A stretch of DNA of 6,461 bases, from contig CALCEK010000189.1 in NCBI GenBank assembly GCA_937900125.1, positions 1-6,461 of the forward strand. The letters run 5' to 3'. How positions within the stretch are numbered: position 1 is the stretch's first letter; each line of letters opens with the position of its first letter. Source of the stretch: an uncultured Treponema sp. Its GTDB lineage: Bacteria > Spirochaetota > Spirochaetia > Treponematales > Treponemataceae. Both the position numbers and the translations under genes were made by a program. The notes under the pieces are model-generated. The model saw only the letters and a program-made list of their open reading frames with translations, was not told the origin of the DNA and searched no databases. Below, piece after piece: positions 4,857 to 6,461 of the stretch.

Positions 4857-5453
4857 ATGAAAAATTATTATCTGTATAACGATATAGCAGAAACATGTTT
4901 CGGCGATGTTTGTTGCGCCGAGGACTTTGTTAAGCTGCTTGATGAAGCCCCGAACGATGAAATAACAATTTATATAAATTGTTTCGGTGGGGAAGTGGCA
5001 GCAGCATTTTCAATGCTGGCAGCGATGGAACGTCACACGGGTAAAATAAAAACCGTTGTGGATGGAGTAGCAGCAAGTTGTGCAAGTTGGCTGGCCCTTT
5101 CCGGCGATGAATGCGAAATATCAGAAAACGGGGAGTTCTATATCCACTCAGCACAATCAAGCGTTTGCGGGAATTGCTATGATATGGAAAGGGAGGCTGA
5201 GAATTTGCGCTCCTACGATGAGAGGATAAGGACGATTTATTCAAAAAAAGCACGTGCTGAAGCAAATGATTTTGAAGGTATGATGCGAACTGGGACGTTG
5301 TTAACAGCGCAAGAAGTCGCGACAATTTGGAACGTTGCGACAATTCCGCAAAAAAAAATCGTGACAAATAAAACCAAGTATAAAGAAATTGAGATAAAAT
5401 GCAAAAAGAGACCCGAAACGACCGAAATTGATGACCCAGATTTTATAATTTAA
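4857..5453 (+). CDS. ClpP-type prohead maturation protease
   Basis: A 198-residue serine protease of the ClpP/crotonase fold, the type many phages use to trim scaffold or capsid delta domains during head maturation. The family strand and glycine turn are at 36-46 (ITIYINCFGGE). The nucleophile is predicted as S74 in GVAASCASWLA, matching the GxAAS motif of ClpP. The base is predicted as H97 in FYIHSAQS. The late LLTAQEVATIWNV segment (148-160) matches the ClpP region carrying the third residue, but Gly/Thr stands where Asp is expected, a common feature of phage members. The C-terminal tail (from about 165) is Lys-rich then acidic. It starts 4 bases after the portal-like gene and is followed directly by the capsid gene, which supports the role. 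Confidence 0.88.
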   Translation: MKNYYLYNDIAETCFGDVCCAEDFVKLLDEAPNDEITIYINCFGGEVAAAFSMLAAMERHTGKIKTVVDGVAASCASWLALSGDECEISENGEFYIHSAQSSVCGNCYDMEREAENLRSYDERIRTIYSKKARAEANDFEGMMRTGTLLTAQEVATIWNVATIPQKKIVTNKTKYKEIEIKCKKRPETTEIDDPDFII

Positions 5454-5470
5454 TACACAAAAAAAAACAA

Positions 5471-6461
5471 ATGAAAGCGAACAGAAGAAAAATGAAAGAT
5501 GTGCGGGATTTTCTAACAGAGAGAAAAGCCCAAGCTCTTGACAAACTTGCAAAAAAGTCAGAAAACAAGTTGACGGAAGCCGCCGCCGCAAAATTGCAGG
5601 AACTGGTGGCCGTCCTTGACGAACAAATCGCCAAACTCGACTCCGTGGAGGAAACGGTAGAAAATGAGGAAATCCTTGACGCAATCAACGGAATTTTTAG
5701 AAACTTTAATCAGTTGATGATGGAACAGAATGAAGCCGTCAGCAACAAAATTGCAGCACTTCAAACGATTGTAAACCGACAAAAGACCGTTAAAAAAGGA
5801 AAATCAAAAATGAATGTACTACGGGAGAAAATGGAAAAGGGAGTCGCCAAAAATTACGTTGATTTAACGGCGTTCACACCCGAAGCCGATGTTGATTATG
5901 TCCCGACCGCCCGCCCCGTCCGTGGTTTGTTGCAGGGGTTCAACATCAGCGAAACGTCGCGCCAGTCAGTAAAGGTGCGCCGATTTGAGAACTTTTCTGC
6001 AACGTTTGCGGCGGTAGCCCCGCACAATCAGAAACCGCTTGTGGAATTTACAGGGGCGCAGTCTATCGTAAACATGACAAAATTGGCAGGTATCATTACT
6101 GGCGTGGCCGATGAGGATATTTGGGAGGACGGGAAGCTGGAAGAAACAATCGAGCAGGAAGCCCTCGCGATGTTGGCTCAGGCAGAAAATAAAGCCGCTT
6201 ACACGTTGTTAACGGGCAACGTTGGAACTTTCACAAATCCATACGGTGTCCAATTGTCTAATACAGACCTAAGAACTCAAGTTCTTGCAGTCATTGAGTG
6301 GATTAAGGCACAAACAAAGGATGTTCCGACCGAAATTGCAGTCGCTATGCACCCCGCGCAATGGGCATTGCTTGATGATTTGAGGAACAGCAACGGAACG
6401 CCAATCAGTTCGGAAATTGTCAATAACAATTGCATCAGAATCGAAGACGGCAACGTTGCTC
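5471..6461 (+). CDS. HK97-type major capsid protein with N-terminal delta/scaffold region (3' end missing)
   Basis: The frame is open from the ATG at 5471 to the window end (330 codons), with no stop. Residues 1-113 are highly charged, helical and coiled-coil-like (for example KLQELVAVLDEQIAKL at 41-56 and NKIAALQTIVNRQ at 92-104), as in the HK97 delta domain. A basic linker (KKGKSKM, 108-114) leads into the shell domain. That domain shows typical HK97-coat features: the E-loop region near 150-175, AENKAAYTLLTGNVGTF followed by NPYGV (around 239-259), and the MHPAQWALLDDL helix (293-304). Its position after a ClpP-type protease is the classic arrangement. No Shine-Dalgarno precedes 5471, only A-rich sequence. 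An in-frame ATG at 5810 has an AAGGA upstream. The C-terminal P-domain end lies outside the window. Confidence 0.9.
   Translation, partial: MKANRRKMKDVRDFLTERKAQALDKLAKKSENKLTEAAAAKLQELVAVLDEQIAKLDSVEETVENEEILDAINGIFRNFNQLMMEQNEAVSNKIAALQTIVNRQKTVKKGKSKMNVLREKMEKGVAKNYVDLTAFTPEADVDYVPTARPVRGLLQGFNISETSRQSVKVRRFENFSATFAAVAPHNQKPLVEFTGAQSIVNMTKLAGIITGVADEDIWEDGKLEETIEQEALAMLAQAENKAAYTLLTGNVGTFTNPYGVQLSNTDLRTQVLAVIEWIKAQTKDVPTEIAVAMHPAQWALLDDLRNSNGTPISSEIVNNNCIRIEDGNVA

Noticed and set aside
4930..5367. 145-aa minus-strand ORF opposite the protease gene
   Set aside because: It is antisense to a well-supported ClpP-type gene and its composition is typical of a shadow frame.
5301..5684. 127-aa and overlapping 81-aa minus-strand ORFs opposite the protease/capsid junction
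   Set aside because: The opposite strand carries the continuous capsid frame with clear coiled-coil and coat features; the minus-strand peptides are Phe/Leu/Ser-rich shadows.

Overview
The window looks like the head-morphogenesis module of a tailed double-stranded DNA phage or prophage (HK97-type capsid), probably from a Bacteroidota host. All genes are on the + strand and tightly spaced. The host inference rests on start codons that mostly lack a Shine-Dalgarno sequence and sit in A/T-rich leaders, and on a perfect TAnnTTTG box (the Bacteroidota -7 promoter element) at 2996-3003. The first 30 bases match the Illumina TruSeq read-2 adapter, so the left edge is an untrimmed assembly end. The right edge cuts the capsid gene.

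Layout: (1) 31-763 holds the tail of an unidentified gene and an unidentified helical protein of 193 aa. (2) 764-926 is a non-coding leader with a possible -7 box and three perfect tandem copies of an 8-bp unit. (3) 927-2490 encodes a putative small terminase subunit and a clear large terminase subunit (ATPase plus nuclease), overlapping by 14 bp. (4) 2491-3023 is a very A/T-rich 533-bp gap with no convincing gene. (5) 3024-6461 is a second dense run: two small unknown proteins, a portal-like protein, a ClpP-type prohead protease and a major capsid protein with an N-terminal scaffolding-like (delta) region. The capsid gene is open to the window end.

The expected roles fit together. The protease and the capsid delta region build and mature the prohead, the portal forms the entry vertex, and the terminase pair pumps DNA through it. 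The two small genes between terminase and portal may encode connector or completion proteins, but this is not shown by the sequence.

The most unusual part is the 533-bp gap. Eleven exact copies of TGTTACA (counting both orientations) lie between 2621 and 2972, and I found none elsewhere in the window. Two three-copy arrays with 11-bp spacing face each other as a 30-bp inverted repeat matching at 28 of 30 positions. Between them are a perfect 16-bp palindrome and a 25-bp near-perfect dyad. A further copy lies just upstream of the TAnnTTTG promoter of the downstream operon. This is a dense protein-binding region. It could be a late-operon control region, a replication origin, a packaging site or a partition site, and the sequence alone does not decide between these.
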